A DNA stretch of 64,000 bases from Butyricimonas sp. Marseille-P3923 (GTDB lineage: Bacteria; Bacteroidota; Bacteroidia; Bacteroidales; Marinifilaceae). Location: assembly GCF_900184685.1 (NCBI RefSeq), contig NZ_FXXL01000006.1:310001-374000 (forward strand). Reading direction: 5' to 3'. The notes beneath the pieces are model-generated. The model was not told the DNA's origin. It did not search any database and worked only from the letters and a program-made list of their open reading frames with translations. Below are positions 26,355 through 35,720 of the stretch, in pieces. Position 1 is the first letter of the stretch, and each line of letters starts with the position of its first letter. The position numbers and the translations under genes were made by a program.

Positions 26355-27767
26355 TCAGTTCAGTCTTCCCGTCGCCTTCAGATATTTCGTTTCACTCAAT
26401 CTCAATTCGGCCTTGGCATCGATCCAATCGCTCCACGCCTTCTGCCATTGGGCTTGTGCTTCCAGATAATTGGTAATCGTTTCCATTCCCACCTCGTACT
26501 GGTTTTTGCTCACGGTCAGGTTTTCTTCCGCTTGACTCAAAGACTTGCGAGTCAGAGTCACCCTCGTTCGGGCATCCTCGATATTATAACGGGCACGGGC
26601 TATTTCCAGCAACATCAATTGAGTCATCTCCTCTTTTTTCAATCGGCTCATCTCCTCTTCTGCCTTCATCGCCTTGATTTTACCTCTTCCTTCACCCCAA
26701 TTGTATATAGGAATCTTCAATGACGCTATCGCGGAAAAAGAAGAAACATCCGTGGACTTCCCGTTCAACGAGATACCCCCGTGATACCCGTATGATGCGG
26801 ATACCCCTAATTCAGGCAAGAAATCGGAACGTGTCAAGGCAACCTCCCTGCTCTTCAACTCGACCTCTTTTTCCAACAAATTATATTCCGGGCGTCCTTC
26901 CACCCCTTCATTGCTGTCCAATACCCCCGGCGTCACGTTCTCCTGCAAAGAATCATTCACCAGCAACGCGGAATGAAGATCTATGCCTATCACCCGACAA
27001 AGATTCATACCCGACAAAGCTCTCCCGTTCTCCGCCTTTTGCAACATTAACTCCGCCTCATTCAGACGCACCTGTGCTTTCAGCAAATCGTTACGGGAAG
27101 CCATCCCCGTTTCAAAAGCATCCGTCAGGTTGCGCACCAGCTCGGATACCACCAATTTATATTTCCCAGCGGAAGCCACCAACTCCACCACCCGCAAATA
27201 TTGCCAGTACGCCTCGTCCGCCTCGGTAATCACTTCCGCCCGACTGTACTCTTTATTAATCTCTGCCATTTCTTTACCGATAGAAGCCATACGATAAGCA
27301 GAACGTACCTTTCCACCCATGTAAACGGGTTGTTCCAACATCACTCCCGCCGAATACGCCCCCCGCAAGCCTAATTCCAAATCAATATCCGGCATAAAAG
27401 CATATTGATTAAATATCGGGTTCCCGTCCGGTCCGATCAACGGCTCGTTCGTCAACGGGTTCAACAAATAATTCGGCTTCAACGTCCCGTCCAATTGAGG
27501 CACGAATGTCGGCAAATACCCCCCGTCAATCGTGAACGAAGTCTTTTTCTGCATGTAAGCATACAAGCCCGTCGCCGAGATTTTAGGCAAGAAATTGGCT
27601 CGATATGACTTCTTGTCCGCTTCCGCCTTTTCCTCTTGCTTCACGGCAATAGCCATTTTCTTGCTGCTCTCCAATGCCATTTCCCGGCATTTCTTCAAAT
27701 CCAGATGTACCTGTCCGAAAACCGAACTACAGGCAACCGACAACAATATTACTAACGCGTATCTCAT
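26355..27767 (-). CDS. TolC-family outer membrane efflux protein (pump 2)
   Basis: This 470-residue TolC-like protein is the same length as the pump 1 copy and similar throughout. It has a signal peptide ending SVFGQ, LDLKKCREMALESSKKMAIA, an outer-membrane segment region YSAGVMLEQPVYMGGKVRSAYRM and a C-terminal METITNYLEAQAQWQKAWSDWIDAK. It overlaps the RND permease gene by 4 bp, so the two are coupled, whereas the pump 1 genes are 12 bp apart. It would form the outer-membrane duct of pump 2. Confidence 0.93.
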   Translation of the reverse strand: MRYALVILLSVACSSVFGQVHLDLKKCREMALESSKKMAIAVKQEEKAEADKKSYRANFLPKISATGLYAYMQKKTSFTIDGGYLPTFVPQLDGTLKPNYLLNPLTNEPLIGPDGNPIFNQYAFMPDIDLELGLRGAYSAGVMLEQPVYMGGKVRSAYRMASIGKEMAEINKEYSRAEVITEADEAYWQYLRVVELVASAGKYKLVVSELVRNLTDAFETGMASRNDLLKAQVRLNEAELMLQKAENGRALSGMNLCRVIGIDLHSALLVNDSLQENVTPGVLDSNEGVEGRPEYNLLEKEVELKSREVALTRSDFLPELGVSASYGYHGGISLNGKSTDVSSFSAIASLKIPIYNWGEGRGKIKAMKAEEEMSRLKKEEMTQLMLLEIARARYNIEDARTRVTLTRKSLSQAEENLTVSKNQYEVGMETITNYLEAQAQWQKAWSDWIDAKAELRLSETKYLKATGRLN

Positions 27768-30700
27768 AACTCTTTACCTGTTACTTTTTTATCCTTGAAA
27801 AATACGGCATACAACACGGGGATAAACACCAGCGTGATCACCGTCCCCACCAACAAACCGCCCATAATCGTCACCGCCATCGAGCCGAACATATCATCAC
27901 CCAGCAACGGTACCATTCCCAGAATCGTGGTCAGCGACGCCATCATCACCGGACGGAAACGAGAAGAAGACGAATCGAGCAATGCCTGTGTCTGAGCCTT
28001 CCCGGAAGCAATTTGCAACCCAATCTCATCCAACAGCACCACCCCGTTCTTAATCATCATACCGATCAACCCCAACGCCCCGACTATCGCCACGAAACCA
28101 AATTCCTTGCCACTGATCAACATTCCCAAAACGATACCGATTGCCGCCAAAGGCAAACAACAGAATATAATGACGGGTTTCTTGAAATCCTTGAATAACA
28201 TGATCAATATAGCGATCATCAAAATTACCGCCAGCGGGATATTGGCAAACAAGTAACGCATGGAATCCCCGCTCGCCTTATGTTCTCCCAACCATTGCAT
28301 CGCGTAACCCTCCGGCAACGCTATCGTGTCGATTTTCGCCAATAACAGCTTCCGGGCGCTCTCGGCTGTATACCCGGGGGCATTATTACATTGCGCCCGC
28401 AAAGCACGCTGCCCGTTATAGCGACGCACCACGGGATCTTCCCACTTCATCGTGATTCCCCGCGTAGCTTGATTCAACGGAATCGAACCGATCGTCTGTG
28501 ACAACAAATCTTCACCCGAAGTCGTCCCCATCAACAAACCTTTCAGCGTTTCTTCATTCAAAGCGGCAGTCGAGGGCAACATACTCCACACGGGAATATT
28601 ATCCAAGGCTTCCACCTTCTCGCCCTTACTATCCAGACTCTTCAGATAAATCGGTTTGGCATGCACCCCCTCGTAATACGAGCCGATAGGCATTCCATCC
28701 GTGGCGGAAAGCATGGAAAGTCCCACGTCCGAACGGGAAAGACCAATCGCTCGGGCAATAGGCTGGTAATAATTCACCATCAGAGTCGGCGTCATCGGCT
28801 CCCAATCATTCGTCACCAGCATCACCGCGGGTTCATCCCGCATGATCTGCTCCGCCTTCTCCGTCAACTCCTTCAACACCGCCGGATCAGGTCCCGTGAA
28901 CATCAACTCTATCGGGTATTTCTTGTACATCAGGTTATACCGCTTCATCCGCACGTAAGCGTCCGGATAATTCGCCGTGAGATAATCCTGTATCTCCTCC
29001 ATCGTTTCTTTCAACGCCTCCGGGGTCGTGTAATCCACGATCAACTCCCCGTAACTCATCGACGGTTCGGCAATAGACCGTACCAGATTGTAGCGGGCAG
29101 GAGTACCCCCTATACTCGTCGTCACGTGTGTCACCTCGGGGCGGTTCATCAAATAGTCCTCGAGCTCCGCCAAATCGGATTCCACCCGCTCCACTCTCGT
29201 GCCCTCCGGCATCTTGAATTCTATATATAACTGCGTGTAACTCAAATCCGGGAAAAAACCCTGCGGGATATACCGGTACAGGAAAGCCGTGATCGCCAGC
29301 AACACCACGACCACCCCGATAGCCATCGACTTGTGCCAAAGCATAAAAGAAAGGAATTGCCGGAACAAACGATATATCTTACTGTCATACAACTGCTCTC
29401 CGCTCTTCTTGGCTTTTACCTTCAAAGAATGATCCGCATGAATCGGTATATGCGTCAATGCCAGCACCCAACTCAACAACAACGACACCGCCAGCACGAT
29501 AAACAAATCCCGCACATATTCCCCCGTCGTATCCGGGGATATAAATATCGGGAAAAACGCCAGTATCGCTATCAACGTGGCTCCTAACAAAGGCATTGCC
29601 GTCTTCTTCGCTATATTCGTCAACGCCGCCGGACGCTTCACCCCCCGTTCCAGATCGACAAGGATACCGTCTACAATCACGATTGCATTATCCACCAGCA
29701 TCCCCATCGCCACGATCAAAGAACCCAACGACACCCGTTGCAACGTCCCGTCAAACAAATAAAGCACCACGAAAGAACCTAGCACGATAATCACCAACCC
29801 GGTACCGATAATCACACCGCTCCGGAATCCCATCGTCAGCATCAGCACCAGAATCACGATAACCACCGACTCGATCAGGTTAACCATGAACACGCTTATC
29901 GCGTCATTCACCCTGTCCGGCTGAAAAAACACCTTGTGAAACTCAACACCCGTGGGAATCCTCGATTCTTTCAGTTGTTCCAGTTCCCGATCCACCTTCT
30001 TTCCCAGACTCACGATATTCCCGCCTTTCTCCATGGACACGGCAAGCCCGAAAGCCCGTTTCCCGTCATAGCGCATCTCGTTGCGGGAAGGTTCCTCGTA
30101 TCCTTCCGTCACGCTGGCAATATCCCGCAAGCGCAACTGATCGTCCTCGTGTCCCTGTATAATCAGATTCTTTATATCCTCTACCGAATGATAACTATCA
30201 TTGACCGCCACCCGCAAACGCTGATCCCCGCTGTTAAAATAACCGGGATACACCGTCTTGTTCTGGTTATTCAACGTGGCAAGCACCTCCATCGGATGCA
30301 CTCCGAGATTTGCCATTCTATCCTGCAAAATCTCTATATTGATACACGCCGTCCGGTTCCCGTAAATCTCCACCCGACGGACACCTTCTACTTCCTGCAA
30401 TTCACGTTTCACCAGTTGGGCATAGTCCAACAATTCCTCGTCACCAATACCGTCCGTCGTAATCGCGTAAAACATCCCGTACACGTCACCGAAATCGTCC
30501 ATCACCACGGAAGCCCGTGCCCCATCCGGCAATTGCGCCTGCGCGTTAGTAACCTTGCGGCGCAAAATATCCCATTTCTGTTCCAACTCATCCGGTCCCA
30601 CGGTACTCTCCAACTCCACCGTAATCATCGACAAATCAGCCATCGACTTCGACTCTATACTACCGATAGCCCCCATCGAACGGATGGATTTTTCCAACAC

Positions 30701-30898
30701 GTCCGTCACTTCCAATTCCACCTGATGCGCCGAAGCCCCCGGGTAAACCGTCACCACCATAGCTTGTTTCACCTTGATTTCCGGGTCTTCCAGCTTACTC
30801 ATCGAGATAAAAGCAAAAATACCCCCAATCACCAGTACGGCAATAAAAAACTTCACCAGCGCCTTATTATTCAATGCATATTCCGCGAGATTCATCAT
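27764..30898 (-). CDS. RND efflux transporter (pump 2)
   Basis: This 1044-residue RND permease has the same topology as the pump 1 protein and close similarity over its whole length, for example MSKLEDPEIKVKQAMVVTVYPGASAHQVE near the start. Helix 4 again has GMLVDNAIVIVDGILVDL, and the C-terminal helices have GFVAIVGALGLIGMMIKNGVVLLDE. Two adjacent methionines are possible starts. A hairpin GTTGC-TTC-GCAAC sits 5 bp before the ATG, matching that before the pump 1 permease. Its adaptor is encoded upstream across a repeat spacer. Confidence 0.94.
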   Translation of the reverse strand: MMNLAEYALNNKALVKFFIAVLVIGGIFAFISMSKLEDPEIKVKQAMVVTVYPGASAHQVELEVTDVLEKSIRSMGAIGSIESKSMADLSMITVELESTVGPDELEQKWDILRRKVTNAQAQLPDGARASVVMDDFGDVYGMFYAITTDGIGDEELLDYAQLVKRELQEVEGVRRVEIYGNRTACINIEILQDRMANLGVHPMEVLATLNNQNKTVYPGYFNSGDQRLRVAVNDSYHSVEDIKNLIIQGHEDDQLRLRDIASVTEGYEEPSRNEMRYDGKRAFGLAVSMEKGGNIVSLGKKVDRELEQLKESRIPTGVEFHKVFFQPDRVNDAISVFMVNLIESVVIVILVLMLTMGFRSGVIIGTGLVIIVLGSFVVLYLFDGTLQRVSLGSLIVAMGMLVDNAIVIVDGILVDLERGVKRPAALTNIAKKTAMPLLGATLIAILAFFPIFISPDTTGEYVRDLFIVLAVSLLLSWVLALTHIPIHADHSLKVKAKKSGEQLYDSKIYRLFRQFLSFMLWHKSMAIGVVVVLLAITAFLYRYIPQGFFPDLSYTQLYIEFKMPEGTRVERVESDLAELEDYLMNRPEVTHVTTSIGGTPARYNLVRSIAEPSMSYGELIVDYTTPEALKETMEEIQDYLTANYPDAYVRMKRYNLMYKKYPIELMFTGPDPAVLKELTEKAEQIMRDEPAVMLVTNDWEPMTPTLMVNYYQPIARAIGLSRSDVGLSMLSATDGMPIGSYYEGVHAKPIYLKSLDSKGEKVEALDNIPVWSMLPSTAALNEETLKGLLMGTTSGEDLLSQTIGSIPLNQATRGITMKWEDPVVRRYNGQRALRAQCNNAPGYTAESARKLLLAKIDTIALPEGYAMQWLGEHKASGDSMRYLFANIPLAVILMIAILIMLFKDFKKPVIIFCCLPLAAIGIVLGMLISGKEFGFVAIVGALGLIGMMIKNGVVLLDEIGLQIASGKAQTQALLDSSSSRFRPVMMASLTTILGMVPLLGDDMFGSMAVTIMGGLLVGTVITLVFIPVLYAVFFKDKKVTGKEL

Positions 30899-30903
30899 AT
30901 TTT

Positions 30904-31034
30904 GTTGCTTCGCAACGTTTAAAGTTCATAAAGTTTATAAAGTCCATAAAGTTTATAAGGTCAATGGGCACCGCGGGACGCTTTGTTCACGGCAGCATAG
31001 CTGCCGAATCTTAAATCTAAAATTTTAAATCTAA
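30904..31034. repeat. Hybrid repeat spacer (copy E of the 9-bp family plus TTTTAGA heptamers)
   Basis: After the adaptor stop (minus strand), TTTTAGA heptamers (31007-31034) lead into a core CGGCAGC-ATA-GCTGCCG and one arm of 9-bp units (about 30917-30958), ending in the hairpin GTTGC-TTC-GCAAC before the permease start. Thus one side is the heptamer class and the other the 9-bp class. The element looks like a recombinant between two repeat families. Confidence 0.75.
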
Positions 31035-31036
31035 AA

Positions 31037-32104
31037 TTAAAGCAGCCCCCCCACGTTCGTCTTCGATACCGGCTTCAACAACTCCACCTGCATCCCCTCC
31101 TTCAAACTATGCACACCTGCCGAAACGACAATCTCACCGGGAACCAATCCCTCGGAAACGATCACTTCACCCGTCCTCAATAACTTCTTCAACTGCACGG
31201 GACGTTTCTCCACGGCCTGTTTCCCCGGATTATACACCCACACGGAAGCCTGTCCGTTATCCTCGAAGATCGCGGACAACGGCATAATCACCAGTGCATC
31301 CATGTTAGGATTATAACTTATCGTCACGTTCACGCTCATTCCGGCAGCAATATCCAACCCCTCCACCGGCTTCAGACGCAACCGCATCCGGTAAAGCTGA
31401 TTCAAATTAGCCTTTCTCGTGATTTCTATCAATTCAAGAGGAAACTCCTTTCCCGGAAATACATCTATCGTGCAAAAAAACTCCTTAAACTGATCCTGCC
31501 GTACAAAATCACTTGACGGAATATCAATCTCCACGTCAAAATAATTACTGTTAATCATCGACACTACCGGATAACCCGCCGCTACCGTTTCATGCGCGTC
31601 ATAATATTTATGCTGTACATACCCGTCAAAAGGAGCCGTCAGATGCGTATCCTCCAACGCATTTTTATGCGCGTTATACTTCGCCGTAATCTGGTTGATT
31701 CCCGACACCGCCTTGTCATAGTCATTCACGGGAACACTTCCCCGCCGGTACAGTTCCATCACCCGCCCGGCTTCCTCCTTCACCTGCTTATACTCCGCCT
31801 CGGTCGCCGACAACTGTATCTCGTAATCCCGAGGGTCTATCCGCGCAAGCAACTGACCTTTTTTCACGAATGCCCCCACCTCCGGGAACACGTTTTTTAT
31901 AGGACCCGCTACCCGAAATGACAATTTCACCTCCGAAGCAGCCTTAACCTTCCCCGGATAAACAACAGACAATTCTCCCCGGTAATCTCTCACCGTATCG
32001 GCTTTCACCGTTGCTCTCGTACGCTCTTGTCCGGACTTATTATTCCCGCAAGCACACAACAATAAAACGATCCCCAGCAGGGGAAGCACAACACCTTTCA
32101 TCAT
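31037..32104 (-). CDS. RND periplasmic adaptor (membrane fusion protein), lipoprotein (pump 2)
   Basis: The 355-residue adaptor has a lipobox (LLLCAC, Cys about 19), lipoyl halves FRVAGPIKNVFPEVGAFVKKG and LTAPFDGYVQHKYYDAH around a short helical hairpin, and the usual barrel domains. It is the counterpart of the pump 1 adaptor. It lies 42 bp after the ABC-2 permease gene, so it is probably transcribed with the upstream ABC-type export genes. The start may be at either of two adjacent methionines. Confidence 0.92.
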   Translation of the reverse strand: MMKGVVLPLLGIVLLLCACGNNKSGQERTRATVKADTVRDYRGELSVVYPGKVKAASEVKLSFRVAGPIKNVFPEVGAFVKKGQLLARIDPRDYEIQLSATEAEYKQVKEEAGRVMELYRRGSVPVNDYDKAVSGINQITAKYNAHKNALEDTHLTAPFDGYVQHKYYDAHETVAAGYPVVSMINSNYFDVEIDIPSSDFVRQDQFKEFFCTIDVFPGKEFPLELIEITRKANLNQLYRMRLRLKPVEGLDIAAGMSVNVTISYNPNMDALVIMPLSAIFEDNGQASVWVYNPGKQAVEKRPVQLKKLLRTGEVIVSEGLVPGEIVVSAGVHSLKEGMQVELLKPVSKTNVGGLL

Positions 32105-32146
32105 CTTTTCATTTAAACATTCAGATTCAGTATCTTTCTGTCCCGG

Positions 32147-33337
32147 TTACGAAACCACTAAATCTTTTTTATTTTTTAGCTTTCTATACTCTATTTTATA
32201 CAACAAACATGCCACAATAAAATAAACCGCCACTAAAATCCACAATCCCCAGAACTCCGGCAATACCTCTGACAAGGTGGCACCCGTGTTATTAATTTTC
32301 ACGAAACCGTCTATCCCGAACGACGAGGGAAACAACTTGCCGAACCATACCCAATACTCCGGGATAGCCGACTTCGGCCACGAGATCCCCGAAATAAACA
32401 TCAACGGTACCGACGTGAATACAAATATCAGAAACGGCATTTCCCGTTCCCGGCTCAAGAATGACATCGCGATCGCGAAAAAGACACACGCCAACAAGAA
32501 CGGGAACAAAAACAACATCAATTCCCCCCGTTCCCCGATCTGTGTCATCCCAAACAAACGGGGCACGATAAAAAATACCCAATACCCCATGACAAAATAA
32601 ACCGGGAGATAAGCGAACGCCTTACCCAACACTACCCGCACGGGACGACAGAAATGACATCCCACGGGCAACTGGCTTCTTTTGCGACGCCTGTCCCGTT
32701 CCGTCCCGGCAATCGTTCCCACTCCCAGCAACAAAGATTGTTGAATCACCAGAATCAATACCGCCGGAATCAGGAAAGAAGTAAAACCACCCTGCGGATT
32801 AAACAACTTCACGTCCTGAATCTTCACGGGCGACGCTTTAATCTCTTCCGTTATCTTCGTGGCATACTCCATACCCCGTATCTGGATATCCTTACTCATT
32901 TGCAAAGCCACATCCGTTGCCGCCATAAGCAAAGCCTTGTAATTTAACAAAGCCCCCATATCACAGAACAGCGACACGTGCGCCTGCTCCCCGAGAGCTA
33001 TATTCTTGCTAAAATCCTCCGGTATCTCCAGAACCCCGTAAATATCTTTTTTATACATCAAAATCTTCGCCTCTTCCATATCCGCACAACGTGCCACGAC
33101 ATCCACGCTTGCCGTCGCATCCCAGTTCCGGATAAACTCCCGACTCGCCGCCGACTTCGAATGATCGACCACGGCAACAGGCACCTCCCGTGCGATCTCG
33201 TTACTATAAATGAACGTGTACACGATCGGGTAACCCAACGTCAACGCCACAAAAAACGTCAACACGGCATGATCCCGAAAAATCGAGTAAAACTCCCGTT
33301 TGAAAACGTAATATATATCTGTCCAAAAAATCATCAT
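32147..33337 (-). CDS. ABC-2-type permease (YbhR/YhhJ-like), second of pair
   Basis: The 396-residue protein has one N-terminal helix (about 23-43), a soluble loop of about 130 residues and five C-terminal helices (about 175-380), as in ABC-2 export permeases of the YbhS/YbhR and YhhJ type. These normally work with a HlyD adaptor and an ATPase. The HlyD gene is two genes upstream, but no ATPase gene is found. The segment TERDRRRKRSQLPVG after the second helix is the usual elbow region. It overlaps nothing and is 99 bp from its partner permease, across repeats. Confidence 0.88.
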   Translation of the reverse strand: MMIFWTDIYYVFKREFYSIFRDHAVLTFFVALTLGYPIVYTFIYSNEIAREVPVAVVDHSKSAASREFIRNWDATASVDVVARCADMEEAKILMYKKDIYGVLEIPEDFSKNIALGEQAHVSLFCDMGALLNYKALLMAATDVALQMSKDIQIRGMEYATKITEEIKASPVKIQDVKLFNPQGGFTSFLIPAVLILVIQQSLLLGVGTIAGTERDRRRKRSQLPVGCHFCRPVRVVLGKAFAYLPVYFVMGYWVFFIVPRLFGMTQIGERGELMLFLFPFLLACVFFAIAMSFLSREREMPFLIFVFTSVPLMFISGISWPKSAIPEYWVWFGKLFPSSFGIDGFVKINNTGATLSEVLPEFWGLWILVAVYFIVACLLYKIEYRKLKNKKDLVVS

Positions 33338-33344
33338 TCCATTT

Positions 33345-33417
33345 TAGATTTATGATTTATGATTTTAGATTTCAACCTGCAACTTGCCGCAGGCAAATGC
33401 AACCTGTAACCTGCAAC
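33345..33417. repeat. Heptamer repeats between the two ABC-2 permeases
   Basis: In the direction of transcription (minus), GTTGCAG/GTTACAG heptamers run over about 33372-33417, then inverted TTTTAGA/TTTATGA units over 33345-33373 up to the next start codon. Two repeat classes thus share one spacer. Confidence 0.7.
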
Positions 33418-33442
33418 CCGTAAGCCGCTCCGCGGCTTACGG
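33418..33442 (-). terminator. Perfect hairpin containing the permease stop codon
   Basis: CCGTAAGCCGC and GCGGCTTACGG form an 11-bp perfect stem with a 3-base loop. The TAA of the upstream permease gene is inside the first arm. No T tract follows, so it is more likely an mRNA-stabilising or partial-termination element within the operon than a full terminator. Confidence 0.6.
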
Positions 33443-34609
33443 CATATATTTAAACTCCAACAAATCCAACTTCAATTTCGGCAGGATAAACAGGGGCAAA
33501 AACAGGAACACAACCAATGCCGCGTAATTCTGCCATGAATAGATCATCGGTATACCATTCAAAGCTTGATCCACGTAAATCAAAAAATAGTGACGCATCT
33601 GGAATAGGTTAGAACCGAGCTGCGCCAATTCCGGCATCGAACGTACCGGATACGTGAAACCGCAAATAGAGAATGACAACACTCCCCACAAGGCACATAC
33701 ACTCAATGCTATCCGACTGCGCCGACTAATCCCCGTCACGAACAACGCGAAACACTGCGCCGAAAGAATCATCAGCACCATCGCCAGAAACATCGGGAAG
33801 TAACCGCTATTCAACGGGAAATGAGCGTAACCGTACAGGATAGACAGATACAACATACCCATAATCGTGAAAATAATCGCCTGCGGGAGCAATTTACCCA
33901 ACAACGCCACGACAATCGAGTTGTTCCCGACACTCAACCACTCCCTCGAAGTCCTCTGCTTAATCTCCTCGCTGATACTATACACCGTGGTAAACATCAC
34001 GAACATACACAGGAACGCGGGCAACAGGAAATTCGCCAGATAAATGGCGTAACTCAACCACGGGTTATTCAACGGGTGAGTATCCAACACCACCGGCATC
34101 AACTTCGCCGTCAACACGGGTTGATTCTCCCCTCGTGCCAACAATAAAGTTTGTTGCACCGCCCCGTTCGCCAGATTCGCCTGCATACGCATATCCTTGT
34201 AGAGCAGCGAACCCGCCAAAAAATAGGTATCATTCGTGTAGAACGACAACACGGGTTCGCTCCCCGTCGAGGCATCCCGCCGGAAGTTCGCCGGGATATA
34301 AAATATCCCGTACACATCCCCCCGTTGCAAAGCCTCCCTCGCCTCACTGAAATTCGCCGACCGCATCACCACATCCGTCTGGGCAAAAGCATTCAGCGAA
34401 CGCACCAACGAACGTGAAGTCGTCGTGTTATCCTCATCCACGACCGCCACGGGCAACTTCTTCGGCAACCCGTCCTTCAACAAATCCATGAAAAACAAAA
34501 AACAAAACAGCGGGGCAAAAACCATCACGAACCAGTAAATCCGATGCCCTGCCAGCATCCGAATCTCCCGCTTCATCAGCGCCCCCACCGCCTTTATATT
34601 TTCACGCAT
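33437..34609 (-). CDS. ABC-2-type permease (YbhS-like), first of pair
   Basis: The 390-residue protein has the same design as its neighbour: a helix at about 23-43 (IYWFVMVFAPLFCFLFFMDLL), a soluble domain (about 45-170) and five to six C-terminal helices. REWLSVGNNSIVVALLGKLLPQ forms the coupling-helix region where an ATPase would dock. It follows the HlyD gene by 73 bp. Two unlike permeases suggest a heterodimer. Confidence 0.88.
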   Translation of the reverse strand: MRENIKAVGALMKREIRMLAGHRIYWFVMVFAPLFCFLFFMDLLKDGLPKKLPVAVVDEDNTTTSRSLVRSLNAFAQTDVVMRSANFSEAREALQRGDVYGIFYIPANFRRDASTGSEPVLSFYTNDTYFLAGSLLYKDMRMQANLANGAVQQTLLLARGENQPVLTAKLMPVVLDTHPLNNPWLSYAIYLANFLLPAFLCMFVMFTTVYSISEEIKQRTSREWLSVGNNSIVVALLGKLLPQAIIFTIMGMLYLSILYGYAHFPLNSGYFPMFLAMVLMILSAQCFALFVTGISRRSRIALSVCALWGVLSFSICGFTYPVRSMPELAQLGSNLFQMRHYFLIYVDQALNGIPMIYSWQNYAALVVFLFLPLFILPKLKLDLLEFKYMP

Positions 34610-34664
34610 AGTTTAAATTTTAAATTAAAGATCAAATATTCCTTCCATCCGAAAAGTAGTATTC

Positions 34665-34700
34665 ATTTTCAATTTTCAACTTTCAATTTTCAATTTTTTT
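34665..34700. repeat. ATTGAAA heptamer array after the HlyD stop codon
   Basis: Read on the minus strand, ATTGAAA units begin within the last codons of the HlyD gene (I-E-N-stop is ATTGAAAATTGA) and continue as ATTGAAA, GTTGAAA, ATTGAAA. The next start codon is preceded by AATTTAAAATTTAAA. Confidence 0.75.
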
Positions 34701-35678
34701 TAAAACGCTCATCCCCGGCCTCAGCCCTTCCACCTTCTCCATCGGCACCGCCTTCACCTCAAAGGTCTTCGCGTCATACTGTCCGGTTGTCTTCGTCGCC
34801 CGCCAAGCGGCATAAGTTCCCATATTCTTCAAATAAGTCACTTTCAAACGAACCTCTTTATCCCCCAACGCCGGAATATAACCCGTGAACTCGGCACCCA
34901 TCTTCAAATCTCCGAGCAAATCCTCCCGCACGTTAAACACCACCCACATATCCTCCAAATCCAACACGTTCATCACCGGAGAACCCGTTCCGACCAACTC
35001 TCCCACTTTCGGGTAGCGTTCCGAAATCTCCCCGTCAATCGGGGATACCAAAAAAGTTTCCTTGATATAGGAACTCACCTCCTCGACTGCCCCTTTCGCC
35101 CGATTTACCTGAGCCTCGGCAGCCATTTTATCTTCTTTCTCCGCCCCGTTTCTAGCCATTTCGTACTGGGCTTTAGCCGCCTGTTCGGTTGCCAGCATAG
35201 CTTTATAATTAGCTTCCGCCTCATCCCGTTTCTGGGCGGACATCACCTCACCCTCGTACAACTTTTGCACCCGTTCATACGATTTCCGGGCAACCTCAAG
35301 AGCCGCCTGTGCTTTCTTCCAAGTTTGATAAGCCATCGCTTTTTGCTCCTCCCGAGCACCTTTCTGAGCCTTATTACTCATCGCTTGGGCTGCATCCTCC
35401 GCCGCCTGTGCCTGACTCAACTTCGCCAACACCTCCGGACTATCCAGAATCGCCACCGTGTCCCCCTTCTTCACCCGGTCGCCCTCGTTCACCAGAAACT
35501 TCTCGATTCTCCCCGGCACCTTACCGGAAATCCGAACTTCCGTCGCCTCCGCTTCCCCTTGTATCACCTCCGGCACCGGCTCCCAGAATATAAATCCAAA
35601 AATAGCCACTAAAAATACGATAATCACAATCCCCGTGAACATCAATACCTTCCCGCTAACCTTTTTTTCCTCTTTCAT
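34683..35678 (-). CDS. HlyD-family adaptor of an ABC-type exporter
   Basis: The 331-residue protein has an uncleaved N-terminal helix (about 11-31). A lipoyl half (ISGKVPGRIEKFLVNEGDRVKKGDTVAIL) and a long alpha-helical hairpin rich in Ala, Glu, Lys and Gln (about 82-195) come next, then a second lipoyl half (LVSPIDGEISERYPKVGELV) and a beta-barrel domain. This is the YbhG/EmrA type. It would connect the two ABC-2 permeases to the TolC protein encoded directly upstream. Its last three residues come from the heptamer repeat. Confidence 0.9.
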   Translation of the reverse strand: MKEEKKVSGKVLMFTGIVIIVFLVAIFGFIFWEPVPEVIQGEAEATEVRISGKVPGRIEKFLVNEGDRVKKGDTVAILDSPEVLAKLSQAQAAEDAAQAMSNKAQKGAREEQKAMAYQTWKKAQAALEVARKSYERVQKLYEGEVMSAQKRDEAEANYKAMLATEQAAKAQYEMARNGAEKEDKMAAEAQVNRAKGAVEEVSSYIKETFLVSPIDGEISERYPKVGELVGTGSPVMNVLDLEDMWVVFNVREDLLGDLKMGAEFTGYIPALGDKEVRLKVTYLKNMGTYAAWRATKTTGQYDAKTFEVKAVPMEKVEGLRPGMSVLKKIEN

Positions 35679-35720
35679 AACTTCCTTATATATTATAATC
35701 TCTCAATCAAAAATCTAAAA

